This document shows, in pieces, positions 43,076 through 52,607 of a stretch of DNA of 64,000 nucleotides. The translations under genes and the position numbers were made by a program. This DNA comes from Ferrovibrio sp. (GTDB lineage Bacteria; Pseudomonadota; Alphaproteobacteria; Ferrovibrionales; Ferrovibrionaceae), in the NCBI RefSeq assembly GCF_025869515.1, contig NZ_JAOZVR010000118.1:56779-120778 (forward strand), read 5' to 3'. The notes beneath the pieces were generated by a model. The model worked only from the letters and a program-made list of their open reading frames with translations. It searched no databases and was not told the origin of the DNA. Positions within the stretch are counted from its first letter, which is position 1, and each line of letters opens with the position of its first letter.

Positions 43076-44599
43076 TCAGCTTTCCAGTTTGCGGCGCAGC
43101 AAATCGATGTCTTCCGCGAAGGCGGCATCGATCTCGCGCAGCTCCTCGATCTTGCGCACGGCATGCATCACCGTGGTGTGGTCGCGACCACCGAATTTAC
43201 GGCCGATTTCCGGCAGCGAGCGCGAAGTCAGTTGCTTGGCCAGGTACATCGCCACCTGGCGCGGTCGCGCCACGGCACGCGCCCGGCGGGGCGAATGCAT
43301 GTCGGCGAAGCGGATCGAGTAATGCTCGGCGACACGCTTCTGGATTTCCTCGATCGTCACCTTGCGGTCGTTGGCGCGCAGCAGGTCCTGCAGCACTTCC
43401 TGGGCCGAGGTGACGGTCACCGGCTTGCCGACGAGGCTGGCATAGGCCGAGATGCGGTTCAGGGCGCCTTCCAGCTCGCGCACATTCGACGTGATGCGAC
43501 GGGCGAGGAATTCCAGCACATCCTGCGGGATGTTGGTCAGGCCGTTCTTCTCGGCCTTGGCCTGCAGGATGGACAGGCGCAGCTCGAAATCGGTCGGATG
43601 GATGTCGGCGACCAGGCCCCAGCCCAGGCGCGAGCGCATGCGTTCCTCGATGCCTTCCAGATCCGACGGCGACCGGTCGCCCGAAACGATGATCTGGCGG
43701 TTCTGGTCGCACAGCGCGTTGAAGGTATGGAAGAACTCTTCCTGGGTGCTTTCCTTGCCGGCGATGAACTGGATGTCGTCGATCATCAGCACGTCGACCG
43801 AGCGGAACTGCTCCTTGAAGGCCATCGTGTCCTTGAAGCGCAGGGCACGGATGAACTGGTACATGAACTTTTCGGCCGAGAGATAGACCACGCGACGCTC
43901 GGGGAAGCGCTGGCGGATATGCCAGCCGATCGCATGCATCAGATGGGTTTTGCCCAGGCCCACGCCGCCATAGAGGAACAGCGGGTTGTAGGTCACCGTC
44001 GGGCTCTCGGCCACGCGCAGCGCGGCGGCCCGGGCCAGTTCGTTGGACTTGCCGGTAATGAAGCTGTCGAAGGTGAAACGCGGATCCAGCGGCGCGGAGA
44101 GTTCGCGCTCGACATCGTCCATGTCGCGCACCTGCAGGGCGGGGCGGACCGGCGTTGCATTGATCGAAACCGGGCGGCCGGTCAGCGGCGACGGTGCACC
44201 ATGATCGGCCGACGAGGCGACCGCGGCCATCGCCTTGCTGGCCTGCGGCGGCTGGGTCGCGCCGGTCGGACGGACATGAATGATGACCCGGCGGACATCG
44301 GCATTTTCCAGCCGCCAGATTTCGCGCAGGCGCTCGCTGTAGTGATTGGCCACCCAGTCGCGCATGAAGCGGGTCGGCACGGCCAGGTGAACATCCCCAT
44401 CCTTGGCCAGGCCCTCGTCGGCCAGCGCCAGCGGTTTGAGCCAGGAGTTGAAGGCGGCATCGCCGAAGGATACGCGCAGACGGGCGCGCACGCGCTGCCA
44501 CTGCACATCCAGGGGCTCGCCCGGGATGCCGGGCGGTTGATTGTCCGACAATTCGGACATGGAGACAGAGTGCGGCTGCGGTTGCGACGACTTGACCAT
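43076..44599 (-). CDS. dnaA: Chromosomal replication initiator DnaA
   Basis: 507 aa. Domain I (about 30-110), a Pro/Ala-rich linker, the AAA+ domain III with Walker A GGVGLGKTHL and Walker B VLMIDDIQFI, and domain IV with the DnaA-box-binding HTH signature (GRKFGGRDHTTVMHAV). Start ATG 44599 lies 8 bp after the rhodanese stop, so the two may be co-transcribed. The stop lies inside a weak AT-rich hairpin (43059-43078, TGAGTTTT/AAAACTCA). No DnaA-box cluster was recognised nearby, so oriC may be elsewhere. Confidence 0.98.
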   Translation of the reverse strand: MVKSSQPQPHSVSMSELSDNQPPGIPGEPLDVQWQRVRARLRVSFGDAAFNSWLKPLALADEGLAKDGDVHLAVPTRFMRDWVANHYSERLREIWRLENADVRRVIIHVRPTGATQPPQASKAMAAVASSADHGAPSPLTGRPVSINATPVRPALQVRDMDDVERELSAPLDPRFTFDSFITGKSNELARAAALRVAESPTVTYNPLFLYGGVGLGKTHLMHAIGWHIRQRFPERRVVYLSAEKFMYQFIRALRFKDTMAFKEQFRSVDVLMIDDIQFIAGKESTQEEFFHTFNALCDQNRQIIVSGDRSPSDLEGIEERMRSRLGWGLVADIHPTDFELRLSILQAKAEKNGLTNIPQDVLEFLARRITSNVRELEGALNRISAYASLVGKPVTVTSAQEVLQDLLRANDRKVTIEEIQKRVAEHYSIRFADMHSPRRARAVARPRQVAMYLAKQLTSRSLPEIGRKFGGRDHTTVMHAVRKIEELREIDAAFAEDIDLLRRKLES

Positions 44600-44607
44600 T
44601 TCCGACC

Positions 44608-45051
44608 TCAGCTCTGAATCCAGGCGAGACCGGCAGACTTCCAGCCGCTCAATCGTCCACGATGCTTTTCGGCATCGAGGTCGCCCTCGAAACCGCCGGC
44701 AACATTATAACAGGGTCCCAGACCCACGGCCGTCATCGCCTTGGCGGCGGCACGCGAACGGGCCCCCGAACGGCAGATGAAGTACAGCGCCTGGCCGGGC
44801 TTGATGCCCTGGCTGCGCAGTTCGTCGGCAAAACGCGGGTTCACACTCATCTCAGGATACACTTGCCACGATACGAATAGAGGACGCTTGCCGAGTTTGC
44901 CGAGATCCGGCGAACCGACGAAGCTCCATTCAGGTTGGGTACGAACGTCGATCAGCAACGCGTCGGGGTCGGTCGCCAGCTGGTTCCAGGCTTCGGTCGT
45001 CGAGATATCGCCAGCATAGTCTTCATCCCCCGCCATCACCGAAGCCAACAT
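44608..45051 (-). CDS. Rhodanese-like domain protein
   Basis: 147 aa single-domain rhodanese. The N-terminal CH2A region is DALLIDVRTQPEWSFVG and the active-site loop is C-R-S-G-A-R-S, with catalytic Cys in YFICRSGARSRAAA. It probably transfers sulfane sulfur in the cytoplasm. Start ATG 45051 follows GAGGTTAGGGG. It directly precedes dnaA on the same strand with an 8-bp gap. Confidence 0.93.
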   Translation of the reverse strand: MLASVMAGDEDYAGDISTTEAWNQLATDPDALLIDVRTQPEWSFVGSPDLGKLGKRPLFVSWQVYPEMSVNPRFADELRSQGIKPGQALYFICRSGARSRAAAKAMTAVGLGPCYNVAGGFEGDLDAEKHRGRLSGWKSAGLAWIQS

Positions 45052-45486
45052 CCCCTAACCTCGCGCCACGTTTGTTGTTTCAAATCTATATTTTCGTCAC
45101 GCGTGCGGCCGGGAGTGAAAGCGGCGCTTTGAAGCATCATCCCCTTGGTTATGAAGCACCCAGATGCTTCACGAGGCGGCCTCAAGAAAGCTCTTCAACA
45201 AGCGGCAGCCGGGGCATTAAAGGGAAATCACCCGGGTCACGCAAGCGGACAGATGAAGACTCTCCGAAAAAAATTTTACCTGTTGCAGAATTAGAACTTG
45301 CTGGCGCGACCCGCATGGTGGGCGTATAGCGCACGGACTAATCCCCTCACCGATAAAACGTCTGTGAACACGGCCAGCGTGCGATGCAGTCTTCGCAGTC
45401 GCATAAAAAAACATCGCCCGCTGCAAAAACAGACGGGCGATGTTTATCTCGTTGCGTTTGATCGGTCGCCGCAGCGACCGACAAAA
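45052..45486. other. Intergenic region between rpsT and the rhodanese-dnaA operon
   Basis: 435 bp without a gene. It carries the rpsT terminator (45409-45445) and an inverted repeat TGAAGCATC / GATGCTTCA (45130-45138, 45163-45171) with an extra direct TGAAGCA at 45152-45158, about 80-120 bp upstream of the rhodanese start. The repeats may be regulatory. I looked for DnaA boxes and found no convincing match. Confidence 0.6.
45409..45445 (-). terminator. Intrinsic terminator after rpsT
   Basis: 12-bp stem AAACATCGCCCG / CGGGCGATGTTT with a 13-nt loop. On the minus strand it is followed by a run of T residues, 41 nt after the rpsT stop. Confidence 0.88.
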
Positions 45487-45750
45487 TCAAGCCATAGCTT
45501 TGACGCGGGCGTTCAGACGCGACAGCTTGCGCGAGGCAGTCCGCTTCTTGACGACAGTCTTGCTCACGCTCTTGTCGAGGGCAGGCTGTGCCTTCTTGAG
45601 GGCAGCCGTTGCGGCAGCCTTGTCGCCGCTCGCGATTGCGGCTTCGAGGGACTTCACCGCCGTGCGGACCTTGGTGCGACGGGCACGATTGACGGCCGTG
45701 CGCTTCTTGGTCTGGCGGGCGCGCTTCTCCGCGGACTTATGCTGAGCCAT
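45487..45750 (-). CDS. rpsT: 30S ribosomal protein S20
   Basis: 87 aa, [20 protein letters not shown] onward, with the lysine/arginine-rich helices and C-terminal [15 protein letters not shown] of bS20. It binds 16S rRNA early in 30S assembly. ATG 45750 is chosen because it matches the conserved N-terminus; the open frame continues far upstream only by chance. Own terminator downstream. Confidence 0.98.
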   Translation of the reverse strand: MAQHKSAEKRARQTKKRTAVNRARRTKVRTAVKSLEAAIASGDKAAATAALKKAQPALDKSVSKTVVKKRTASRKLSRLNARVKAMA

Positions 45751-45927
45751 AGCTTGGGATTTCCGATAGTTTGTAAAATGCCTTGCGGCTAAATCGAGGC
45801 CGGGGTTATAGCCCCGCCCCCGGCAGGCGTCAACCCCGCCAAGAGATGCATTCCCAGCGGCTTTTGGGCCTTTTAGCGGCCCCGCCGCCGACTTGCGGCC
45901 GGTCAGTGCGGCCGGCATAGTGCGGCC

Positions 45928-46512
45928 ATGCCCGACATCGCCTTGATCGCCCAAACGGTTTATGTGCTCGGCGGTGTCCTTTGCCTCATTCTGGTGGCCC
46001 GGAGTCCGATCCCGGCAGCACTTTTCTGGGGCATCGGCGCGGCCCTGCATGCCGCCATCGCCCTGGCCGAGTTCGTGGCCCTGATCGGCTGGTCGGGGCT
46101 GGCGGGGCTCGAATCCGACCTGCGCTATCTGGGCTTCAGCCTGGGATTTGTCTGTATCGCGCTGGGGGCCATCTTCAGCCTGGTGATTCCGCCGGGCTCC
46201 AGGCGCGTCACGCTGTATACCGGCATTGCCATTGCTGTGGTGATCGCGGTCGCGGCTGACCGCCTGCCCATCGGCGCGTTGCCGCTTCCCCTGATTCTGC
46301 TCGGCATTCTGCTTCTGGCTGTGCTGGTCGGTCTGCGTCACCGCCCGGTGCCGGCGCGCTGGCTGCTGCTGGGCGTGCTGGCGACCGCCGCTGCCGAGCT
46401 CGCCCGCTACCGCTATCTGGGTTTCGTGCCGCTATCACCTGCCAGCCTGTCGCGGATTTGTTTCGGCCTGGCGCTCGCCGCCTTCGGTTTCACCGCCGCC
46501 CGGGCTCGCTGA
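45928..46512 (+). CDS. Integral membrane protein
   Basis: 194 aa, strongly hydrophobic, with six or seven likely transmembrane helices (for example [48 protein letters not shown], and [12 protein letters not shown] at the end). No signature motif that I recognise. Divergent from rpsT and upstream of, but separated by a palindrome from, the monooxygenase gene. Confidence 0.7.
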   Translation: MPDIALIAQTVYVLGGVLCLILVARSPIPAALFWGIGAALHAAIALAEFVALIGWSGLAGLESDLRYLGFSLGFVCIALGAIFSLVIPPGSRRVTLYTGIAIAVVIAVAADRLPIGALPLPLILLGILLLAVLVGLRHRPVPARWLLLGVLATAAAELARYRYLGFVPLSPASLSRICFGLALAAFGFTAARAR

Positions 46513-46557
46513 GGCCGGCTGATCTCTGCCTCTCGCGGCAGCGGAAAAGTGCCGCTT

Positions 46558-46593
46558 GCCGGAATTTATTTTAAATATAAAATATATTCCGGC
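46558..46593. promoter_or_regulatory. Long AT-rich palindrome upstream of the monooxygenase
   Basis: Two 16-nt arms pair around the loop AATA: GCCGGAAT-T-TATTTTA (46558-46573) and TAAAATA-T-ATTCCGGC (46578-46593), with a single T/T mismatch. It is 42 bp before the start of the CoA-monooxygenase gene. The length, AT-rich centre and position suit an operator for a MarR- or TetR-type repressor; no such regulator gene is adjacent. Confidence 0.65.
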
Positions 46594-46635
46594 CGGGCAT
46601 TCGCGGCCAGCTGTGTCGAGATACAGGGGTAATCC

Positions 46636-48975
46636 ATGCGTGTGACCATTGTCGGAGCCGGCCCGGCCGGCCTGTATCTGGCTCTGCTGATGAAAAAGGC
46701 CGATGCCGGACACCAGATCACCGTTTACGAACGTAACCAGCCCGACGACACCTTCGGCTTCGGTGTTGTCTTCTCGGACGAGACACTCAACCAGTTCCTG
46801 GCCGAGGATACCGAGACGGCGCAGGCAATCCGCGACAATTTCGCTTACTGGCATGAGATCGACGTGGTCGCCGGCGGTGAAACCGTTCGCTCCGGCGGCC
46901 ATGGCTTCTGCGGTCTGGCGCGCAAGAAACTGCTTCAGATTCTCCAGGAGCGCTGCAACGCGGAAGGCGTCGTCCTGAAATTTCACAGCGAGCAGCAGGA
47001 TTTTGAAGCCCTGCGTCGTGACTGCGATTTGCTGGTCGGTGCCGACGGCATCAACAGTCTGGTGCGGGAAACCTGGAAGACCACCTTCCAGCCAAGCCTG
47101 GACTGGCGTCGCAACAAATTCGTCTGGCTCGGCACCACGCTGCCGCTCGACACCTTCACCTTCGTCTTTGAAGCCAATCAGCACGGTCTGTTCCAGGTGC
47201 ATGCCTATCGCTTCGAGGACGGGCTCTCGACCTTCATTGTCGAGACCACCGAGGAAACCTGGAAACGCGCCGGCCTCGATCAGGCCACCGAGGCCGACAC
47301 CATCGCCTATTGCGAGATGCTGTTCGCCAGGCATCTCAAAGGCCACAAACTGCTCACCAACCGTTCGATCTGGCGCACCTTCCCCACGATCAAATGCGAA
47401 CGCTGGGTGCATGAGAATGTCGTGCTGATCGGCGATGCGGTGCATACGGCACATTTCTCGATCGGCTCCGGCACCAAGCTGGCGATGGAAGATGCCATCG
47501 CCCTGAGCCGCGCCCTCAATGCCGGCCATGGCTCCGTGCCGGCGGCGCTGAAAGCTTTTGAAGACGCGCGGCAGACCGAGGTCTCGATCCTGCAGCATGC
47601 CGCCCAGGTGTCACTGGAATGGTTTGAACATACCGACCGCTACCGCGATTTCGAGCCGATCCAGTTGGCTTTCAGCCTGCTGTCGCGCTCCAAACGCATC
47701 ACCTATGAGAATCTGCGCCTGCGCGATCCGGCCTTCACCGGACAGATCGACCGCTGGTTCGCCGAGAAGGCGGCGAGGCAGTTGGACACAGCGGTGCCGA
47801 AGACAGGCAATCCGCCGCCGATGTTCACGCCCTTCCGCCTGCGTAACATGACGGTGGAGAACCGCGTCGTGGTCTCACCGATGTGTCAGTATTCGGTCGA
47901 GGATGGCCTGCCGAATGACTGGACACTGGTGCATCTGGGCAGCCGCGCCATCGGTGGTGCCGGCCTGATTATCACCGAAATGACCGATATTGCCGCCGAG
48001 GCGCGCATCACTCCGGGCTGCACCGGCCTGTGGAATGCCGACCAGGCCAGAGCCTGGCGCCGGATCACCGATTTCGTGCATACCCACAGCAAGGCTAAGA
48101 TCGCCGTGCAGCTTGGCCATGCCGGCCGCAAGGGCGCTACCTGCCTGCCGTGGGCGGGCGGCTATGACAAACCGCTGCCGCCGGCCGAGGCCTGGGAGAT
48201 TCTCGCCCCGTCGCCCCTGCCCTACTTTCCCGAAAGCCAGACACCGCGCACGATGACGCGCGCCGACATGAACGCGGTACGCGACGATTTCGTCACCGCC
48301 ACAATATTCGCCATCGAAGCCGGCTTCGACATGATCGAAGTGCATTTCGCCCACGGCTATCTGCTCTCGACCTTCATTTCGCCGCTGACCAACCAGCGCA
48401 TCGATGAGTATGGCGGCAGTCTGGAAAATCGCCTGCGCTTCCCGCTTGAAGTTTTCGATGCCATGCGTGCGGTCTGGCCGGCCGATCGGCCGATGTCGGT
48501 GCGGCTCTCGGCCGTGGACTGGGTGCCCGAACGCGGCCTCATCATCGAGGATTCCATCGCCATCGCAAAAATGCTGAAGGCCCATGGCTGCGACCTGGTC
48601 GACGTCTCGGCCGGCCAGACCACCACCGAGGCCAGGCCGCAATACGGCCGCATGTTCCAGACCCCGTTCGCCGACGCGATCCGCCAGGAAGCCGGCATCG
48701 CCACGATGGCCGTCGGCGCCATTACCTCTGCCGACCAGGTCAACACCATCGTGGCTTCGGGCCGTGCCGATCTCTGTGCACTGGCCCGGCCGCATCTGGC
48801 CGATCCCTATTTCACCCTGCATGCTGCCGCTGACTACGACTGGCGCGGCGTATCTTGGCCGATGCAGTACGAGGCCGGGCGGGACCAATTGTACCAATTG
48901 CGCACCCGCGAACGCGAAGAAGCACGTGCGAACGACGCTTTCGCAAAACAGCGCGCCAGAAGAGACGAAATCTGA
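46636..48975 (+). CDS. Bifunctional anthraniloyl-CoA/salicylyl-CoA monooxygenase-reductase
   Basis: 779 aa fusion. Residues 1-385 are a flavoprotein monooxygenase ([18 protein letters not shown] at the start; [25 protein letters not shown] as the second FAD motif). Residues 395-770 are an old-yellow-enzyme NADH:flavin oxidoreductase ([40 protein letters not shown]). This combination is known from 2-aminobenzoyl-CoA monooxygenase/reductase and from salicylyl-CoA 5-hydroxylase fusions, which hydroxylate and partly dearomatise aryl-CoA. No CoA ligase or ring-cleavage genes adjoin it, so the exact substrate is open. Confidence 0.9.
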   Translation: MRVTIVGAGPAGLYLALLMKKADAGHQITVYERNQPDDTFGFGVVFSDETLNQFLAEDTETAQAIRDNFAYWHEIDVVAGGETVRSGGHGFCGLARKKLLQILQERCNAEGVVLKFHSEQQDFEALRRDCDLLVGADGINSLVRETWKTTFQPSLDWRRNKFVWLGTTLPLDTFTFVFEANQHGLFQVHAYRFEDGLSTFIVETTEETWKRAGLDQATEADTIAYCEMLFARHLKGHKLLTNRSIWRTFPTIKCERWVHENVVLIGDAVHTAHFSIGSGTKLAMEDAIALSRALNAGHGSVPAALKAFEDARQTEVSILQHAAQVSLEWFEHTDRYRDFEPIQLAFSLLSRSKRITYENLRLRDPAFTGQIDRWFAEKAARQLDTAVPKTGNPPPMFTPFRLRNMTVENRVVVSPMCQYSVEDGLPNDWTLVHLGSRAIGGAGLIITEMTDIAAEARITPGCTGLWNADQARAWRRITDFVHTHSKAKIAVQLGHAGRKGATCLPWAGGYDKPLPPAEAWEILAPSPLPYFPESQTPRTMTRADMNAVRDDFVTATIFAIEAGFDMIEVHFAHGYLLSTFISPLTNQRIDEYGGSLENRLRFPLEVFDAMRAVWPADRPMSVRLSAVDWVPERGLIIEDSIAIAKMLKAHGCDLVDVSAGQTTTEARPQYGRMFQTPFADAIRQEAGIATMAVGAITSADQVNTIVASGRADLCALARPHLADPYFTLHAAADYDWRGVSWPMQYEAGRDQLYQLRTREREEARANDAFAKQRARRDEI

Positions 48976-49071
48976 TCTGGCGAGACGAAGTCTGACGCAG
49001 ACCCTGTCGCAGCCGGAAGCCTTCGGTGTAGGCTTGCGCTCTCAAAAGCCTCTTCCGGAGTTCCGATCAGC

Positions 49072-50676
49072 ATGCGTGATCTGCATTTGCCTGGCCGCTC
49101 GGTGGCGATGGGCCGCCACGGCGCCGCCGCCACCTCGCACAGCCTCGCCACCGTCACTGCCATCGATATCCTGAAGCGCGGCGGCAACGCCACGGACGCG
49201 GCGATTGCCGCCTGCGCCGTGCAGGGCGTGATCGAGCCCGGCTCGACCGGTATCGGCGGCGACAATTTCGTGCTCTATGCGCCGGCCGGCACCGACACGC
49301 GCAAGGGCGGCAAGGTCTATGGCCTGAATGGTTCGGGCCGTGCGCCCAAGGCCCTGACCGCCGACCTGCTGCTGAAACAGGGCATCAAGGAAATCCCGCT
49401 CACCTCGCCGCATGCCGTCACCATCCCTGGCGCGGTCGATGCCTGGAGCAAGCTGAACAAGCGCTTCGGCAAGCTGCCGCTGGGTGAACTGCTGCAGCCG
49501 GCGATCCGCTTCGCCGAAGACGGCTTCCCGATCACCGAGCGCGTCGCCACCGACTGGGGCCGCAATGAGGCCAAGCTGAAAGGCGATGCCAACACCGCCC
49601 GCATGTGGCTCAAGGACGGTCACCCGCCGAAATTCGGCGACGTGTTCCGCGAGCCCGAGCATGCCAGGGTGCTGCGCGAGATCGCCGACAAGGGCCGCGA
49701 CGGCTTCTATACCGGCTGGGTCGCCGAAGACATCGTCAAATACCTCAACGGGATTGGCGGCACGCATTCGTTGGAAGACTTCGCCACCCAGGAAGCCTTC
49801 TGGGTCGATCCGATCGCCACGCGCTACAAGGATGTCGAGATTCTCGAAATCCCGCCGAACGGTGTTGGCATCATCACCCTGCTGATGCTGAACATCCTGA
49901 GCGGCTTCGACCTGGGCAAATACGATCCGGCCGGCGTCGAGCGGTTCCATATCGAGGCCGAAGCCACGCGGCTGGCCTTCCAGGCCCGGGACCTGTATGT
50001 GGCCGATCCGGCCTTTGCCGATGTGCCGGTCGAGAAACTGCTGTCGATGGGCTTTGCCGATGAACTGCGCAGCCGCATCGACCTGAAAAAGGCCATGCCC
50101 GCTCCGGGTCCCGTGGGCGGCCAGGCCTATCGCGATACGGTCTACATCAGCGTGGTGGATGCCGAGGGCAACGCCTGTTCCTTCATCAACTCGCTGTTCT
50201 GGCCCTATGGTTCGGCGCTGTGCAGTCCGAAGACCGGCGTGCTGCTGCAGAACCGCGGCTGCGGCTTCAAGGTGCAGCCCGGCCATCTGAACTGCGTCGA
50301 GCCGTGGAAGCGGCCGCTGCACACCATCATCCCGGCCATGGCGCTGAAGGATGGCCAGCCCTGGCTGTCGTTCGGCGTGATGGGTGGCGGCTTCCAGCCG
50401 GTCGGCCAGAGCCATGTGCTGACCAACATGGTCGACTTCGGCATGAATGTGCAGGAAGCCATCGACTGCGCGCGCGGCTTCCATGTCGCCGGCAAGTTCG
50501 AGGCCGAACGCGGCATCCGCGAGGATGTGCTGCAGGGCCTGGCCAATCTGGGCCATGAGATCAAGCGGGCCGAAATGCCGCATGGCGGCGGCCAGGCCAT
50601 CCTGATCGACCGCGTCAATGGCCTGCTGCAGGCCGGCTCCGACCCGCGCAAGGACGGCTGCGCCCTCGCTTACTAA
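49072..50676 (+). CDS. Gamma-glutamyltransferase family protein
   Basis: 534 aa. The N-terminal half has the family pattern GGNATDAAIAACAVQGVIEPGSTGIGGDNF; the autoprocessing site giving the small subunit is expected at T356 in DTVYISVVDAEGN, a variant of the usual TTH. The small subunit contains the conserved GGGFQPVGQ stretch. There is no clear signal peptide, unlike classical periplasmic GGT, so this resembles the cytoplasmic YwrD-like group or a related acylase. It ends convergently with the next gene. Confidence 0.9.
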   Translation: MRDLHLPGRSVAMGRHGAAATSHSLATVTAIDILKRGGNATDAAIAACAVQGVIEPGSTGIGGDNFVLYAPAGTDTRKGGKVYGLNGSGRAPKALTADLLLKQGIKEIPLTSPHAVTIPGAVDAWSKLNKRFGKLPLGELLQPAIRFAEDGFPITERVATDWGRNEAKLKGDANTARMWLKDGHPPKFGDVFREPEHARVLREIADKGRDGFYTGWVAEDIVKYLNGIGGTHSLEDFATQEAFWVDPIATRYKDVEILEIPPNGVGIITLLMLNILSGFDLGKYDPAGVERFHIEAEATRLAFQARDLYVADPAFADVPVEKLLSMGFADELRSRIDLKKAMPAPGPVGGQAYRDTVYISVVDAEGNACSFINSLFWPYGSALCSPKTGVLLQNRGCGFKVQPGHLNCVEPWKRPLHTIIPAMALKDGQPWLSFGVMGGGFQPVGQSHVLTNMVDFGMNVQEAIDCARGFHVAGKFEAERGIREDVLQGLANLGHEIKRAEMPHGGGQAILIDRVNGLLQAGSDPRKDGCALAY

Positions 50677-50688
50677 GATTGGCGCTTA

Positions 50689-51216
50689 TTAAGCGGTTGG
50701 AAAGCGCGGCGCGCCGGGTTCGAGCGCCACGCCGGTGGCATTCACCGTGAATGACACCAGATGGTAAAAGCCGACCAGCGCGATGATCTCGATCAGCTGG
50801 TCGGCTTTGTAATATCCGGCTGCCCGGTGCCACAGCACGTCATCTACCGTGCCGCTGTCGATCAATGCATCGGCGATTTCGACCAGCACGGCTTCCTCCA
50901 CTTTCCAGTCCGTCGCGGCGCCATGCACGGTGGCGCGAATCTCCCTTTCGCTGAATTTCGCTTTGGCGCCAAAGAAGCCGACATGCACGCCCCATTCGTA
51001 TTCCGCCTTCAGCCGCGCCGTGGTGCGCAGGATCAGCAGTTCGCGCTGGCGTAGCGTGATCGAGCCCTTGTCCAGTAGTCCGCCGCCACGCCAGCGCGAC
51101 AGTACGCGCGGGTTATGCGCCACCGTGCGGAACAGGCCGAGATCGGCCGGCATCTGCGCCAGTTCGGCGGCGGCCTCGGGCGGATAGGGTTTGGCAAGCG
51201 GTGCGAGGCGGGGCAT
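50689..51216 (-). CDS. Carboxymuconolactone decarboxylase-like (AhpD-fold) protein
   Basis: 175 aa with the CMD fold: ITLRQRELLILRTTARLKAEYEWGVH, then a helical region to YYKADQLIEIIALVGFYHLVSF. The AhpD CxxC pair is missing, the corresponding segment being EYEWGVH, so it is not a peroxidase reductase; it belongs to the cysteine-less group of unknown role. It is divergent from an HxlR regulator with which it shares a 77-bp operator region. Confidence 0.85.
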   Translation of the reverse strand: MPRLAPLAKPYPPEAAAELAQMPADLGLFRTVAHNPRVLSRWRGGGLLDKGSITLRQRELLILRTTARLKAEYEWGVHVGFFGAKAKFSEREIRATVHGAATDWKVEEAVLVEIADALIDSGTVDDVLWHRAAGYYKADQLIEIIALVGFYHLVSFTVNATGVALEPGAPRFPTA

Positions 51217-51236
51217 GGCAGGGCGGCTCCTTGTGT

Positions 51237-51280
51237 GCTACTGAAATCGTAGCAAACGATACCGCTACTGAATTGATAGC
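51237..51280. promoter_or_regulatory. Double operator between CMD-like and HxlR genes
   Basis: Two 17-bp sites, GCTACTGAAATCGTAGC (51237-51253) and GCTACTGAATTGATAGC (51264-51280), share GCTACTGAA and are each imperfect palindromes, spaced 27 bp start to start. The first extends to TGCTAC/GTAGCA arms. They fill the gap between the divergent genes and are the natural binding sites for the HxlR protein. Confidence 0.7.
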
Positions 51281-51293
51281 GCAAGGAGCCTGC

Positions 51294-51635
51294 ATGATGG
51301 CCAGCCTGAAGCCGCCGCCCCGTCGCCCGGTCCGCGGTTCGACCACCGGACGGCCGATCATGGCCATTCTGGACCTGCTGGGGCGGCGCTGGAGCCTGCG
51401 CATCCTGTGGGAGCTGCGGGGCGAAGCCCTGACCTTCCGGTCCCTGCAGGGCGCCTGCGATGCGGTTTCGCCCACGGTGCTGCAGCAGCGCCTGAAGGAG
51501 CTGCGCGCCGCCCGGCTGGTCAGCCATGACGCCGGCCAGGGCTATGGCTTAACCGCCACGGCCCGGCGCCTGCTGCCCACCCTGCTCACGCTGCAGGACT
51601 GGGCCGAGACCTGGGCCTCAGAGGAAGAACACTAG
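51294..51635 (+). CDS. HxlR family transcriptional regulator
   Basis: 113 aa winged-helix protein: LDLLGRRWSLRILWELRGEALTF, then SPTVLQQRLKELRAARLVSHD and a C-terminal helix (LLTLQDWAETWASEEE). HxlR regulators respond to aldehydes, quinones or oxidative signals. ATG 51294 is chosen for its AAGGAG site (ATG 51297 is next). It is divergent from the CMD-like gene it presumably represses. Its 3' end overlaps the convergent transporter gene by 18 bp. Confidence 0.9.
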   Translation: MMASLKPPPRRPVRGSTTGRPIMAILDLLGRRWSLRILWELRGEALTFRSLQGACDAVSPTVLQQRLKELRAARLVSHDAGQGYGLTATARRLLPTLLTLQDWAETWASEEEH

Positions 51636-52601
51636 CCCGACCAGCACGAAACCGAGCAGGATCACGGTCTCGGCCAGGATCAGCAGCAGCGGTTTCCAGC
51701 CCAGCGCGAACAGTTCGGCAAACGAGGTCTTCACGCCGAGCGCGGCAATCGCCACCAGCAGGCACCAGCGCGAGATTTCCGACACCGTGCCCACCACCAT
51801 GGCCGGCAGTTGCACCACGCTGCCCAGAATGACCAGCGCGATGAAGCCGAGCAGAAAATGCGGCAGCAGCGGCTGGGTCTGCGTGTTGGCGGCATTGTGC
51901 CGGGTGCGATAGACGAGGCCGATGCCGATCACCACCGGCAGCAAGCAGGCCACGCGCACCAGCTTGACGAAAGTGGCGACATCGCCGGCCTGCGGCGACA
52001 CCGTGAGGCCGGCGCCCAGCACCTGGGCCACGTCATGGATGGTGGCGCCGAACAAAACCCCCGATGCGGTCTCATTCAGGCCCAGCGTCTTGGCCAGCAG
52101 CGGATAAACGATCATCGCCACGGTGGACAGCGCGGTGACGCCGATGACGGTGAGCAGGGTCAGCCGTTCGGCCTGCGGCGAGCGCGGCAGGGCCGCCGAG
52201 ATCGCCATTGCCGCCGATGCGCCGCAGATGCCAACGGCGCCACCCGAGAGCAGGCCTTCATCCTGGCTGCGGCCGGCCAGCCGGGCCAGCAGCAGACCGC
52301 TGCCGATCGCCACCGCCACCCCGCAGACGGCCAGCAGCACCGGCACCGGGCCGAGATCGGCGATGCGGTCCACCGTGATACGGATGCCGAGCAAGGCCAC
52401 GCCGACCCGCAAGATAGTGCGCGCCGACAGGTCGATGCCGGGCCGCACGCGGGCATCGGCGCTCAGGAAATTGAAGGCCATGCCCAGCAGCAGGGCGAGC
52501 AGAAAGGGCGGGCCGCCGTAATGCTCGGAGATGAAGCCGACCGCGAGCGCCACCGTGGCGGCGACGGTCAGGCCAGGCGCCAGACTGCGCAGCTTCTCCA
52601 T
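51618..52601 (-). CDS. YeiH/UPF0324 family putative sulfate exporter
   Basis: 327 aa with about ten hydrophobic helices. Family features: GPPFLLALLLGMAFNFLS, RVGVALLGIRIT, SGGAVGICGASAAMAISAALP and VLFGATIHDVAQVLGAG. YeiH proteins are inner-membrane transporters proposed to export sulfate or related anions; substrate not proven. Convergent overlap with hxlR, and 6 bp upstream sits the stop of the lipoprotein gene. Confidence 0.9.
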   Translation of the reverse strand: MEKLRSLAPGLTVAATVALAVGFISEHYGGPPFLLALLLGMAFNFLSADARVRPGIDLSARTILRVGVALLGIRITVDRIADLGPVPVLLAVCGVAVAIGSGLLLARLAGRSQDEGLLSGGAVGICGASAAMAISAALPRSPQAERLTLLTVIGVTALSTVAMIVYPLLAKTLGLNETASGVLFGATIHDVAQVLGAGLTVSPQAGDVATFVKLVRVACLLPVVIGIGLVYRTRHNAANTQTQPLLPHFLLGFIALVILGSVVQLPAMVVGTVSEISRWCLLVAIAALGVKTSFAELFALGWKPLLLILAETVILLGFVLVGLVFFL

Positions 52602-52607
52602 ATGGGA

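Noticed and set aside
43059..43078. Hairpin TGAGTTTT/AAAACTCA as dnaA terminator
   Set aside because: The stem is almost all A-T and overlaps the stop codon; too weak to call as a terminator.
43163..44617. 484-codon plus-strand frame
   Set aside because: Antisense of dnaA.
44600..45486. Possible oriC next to dnaA
   Set aside because: No cluster of DnaA boxes or AT-rich unwinding element recognised; the inverted repeats here are short and the spacing is not origin-like.
49042..50583. 513-codon minus-strand frame
   Set aside because: Antisense of the gamma-glutamyltransferase gene; no independent family signal.
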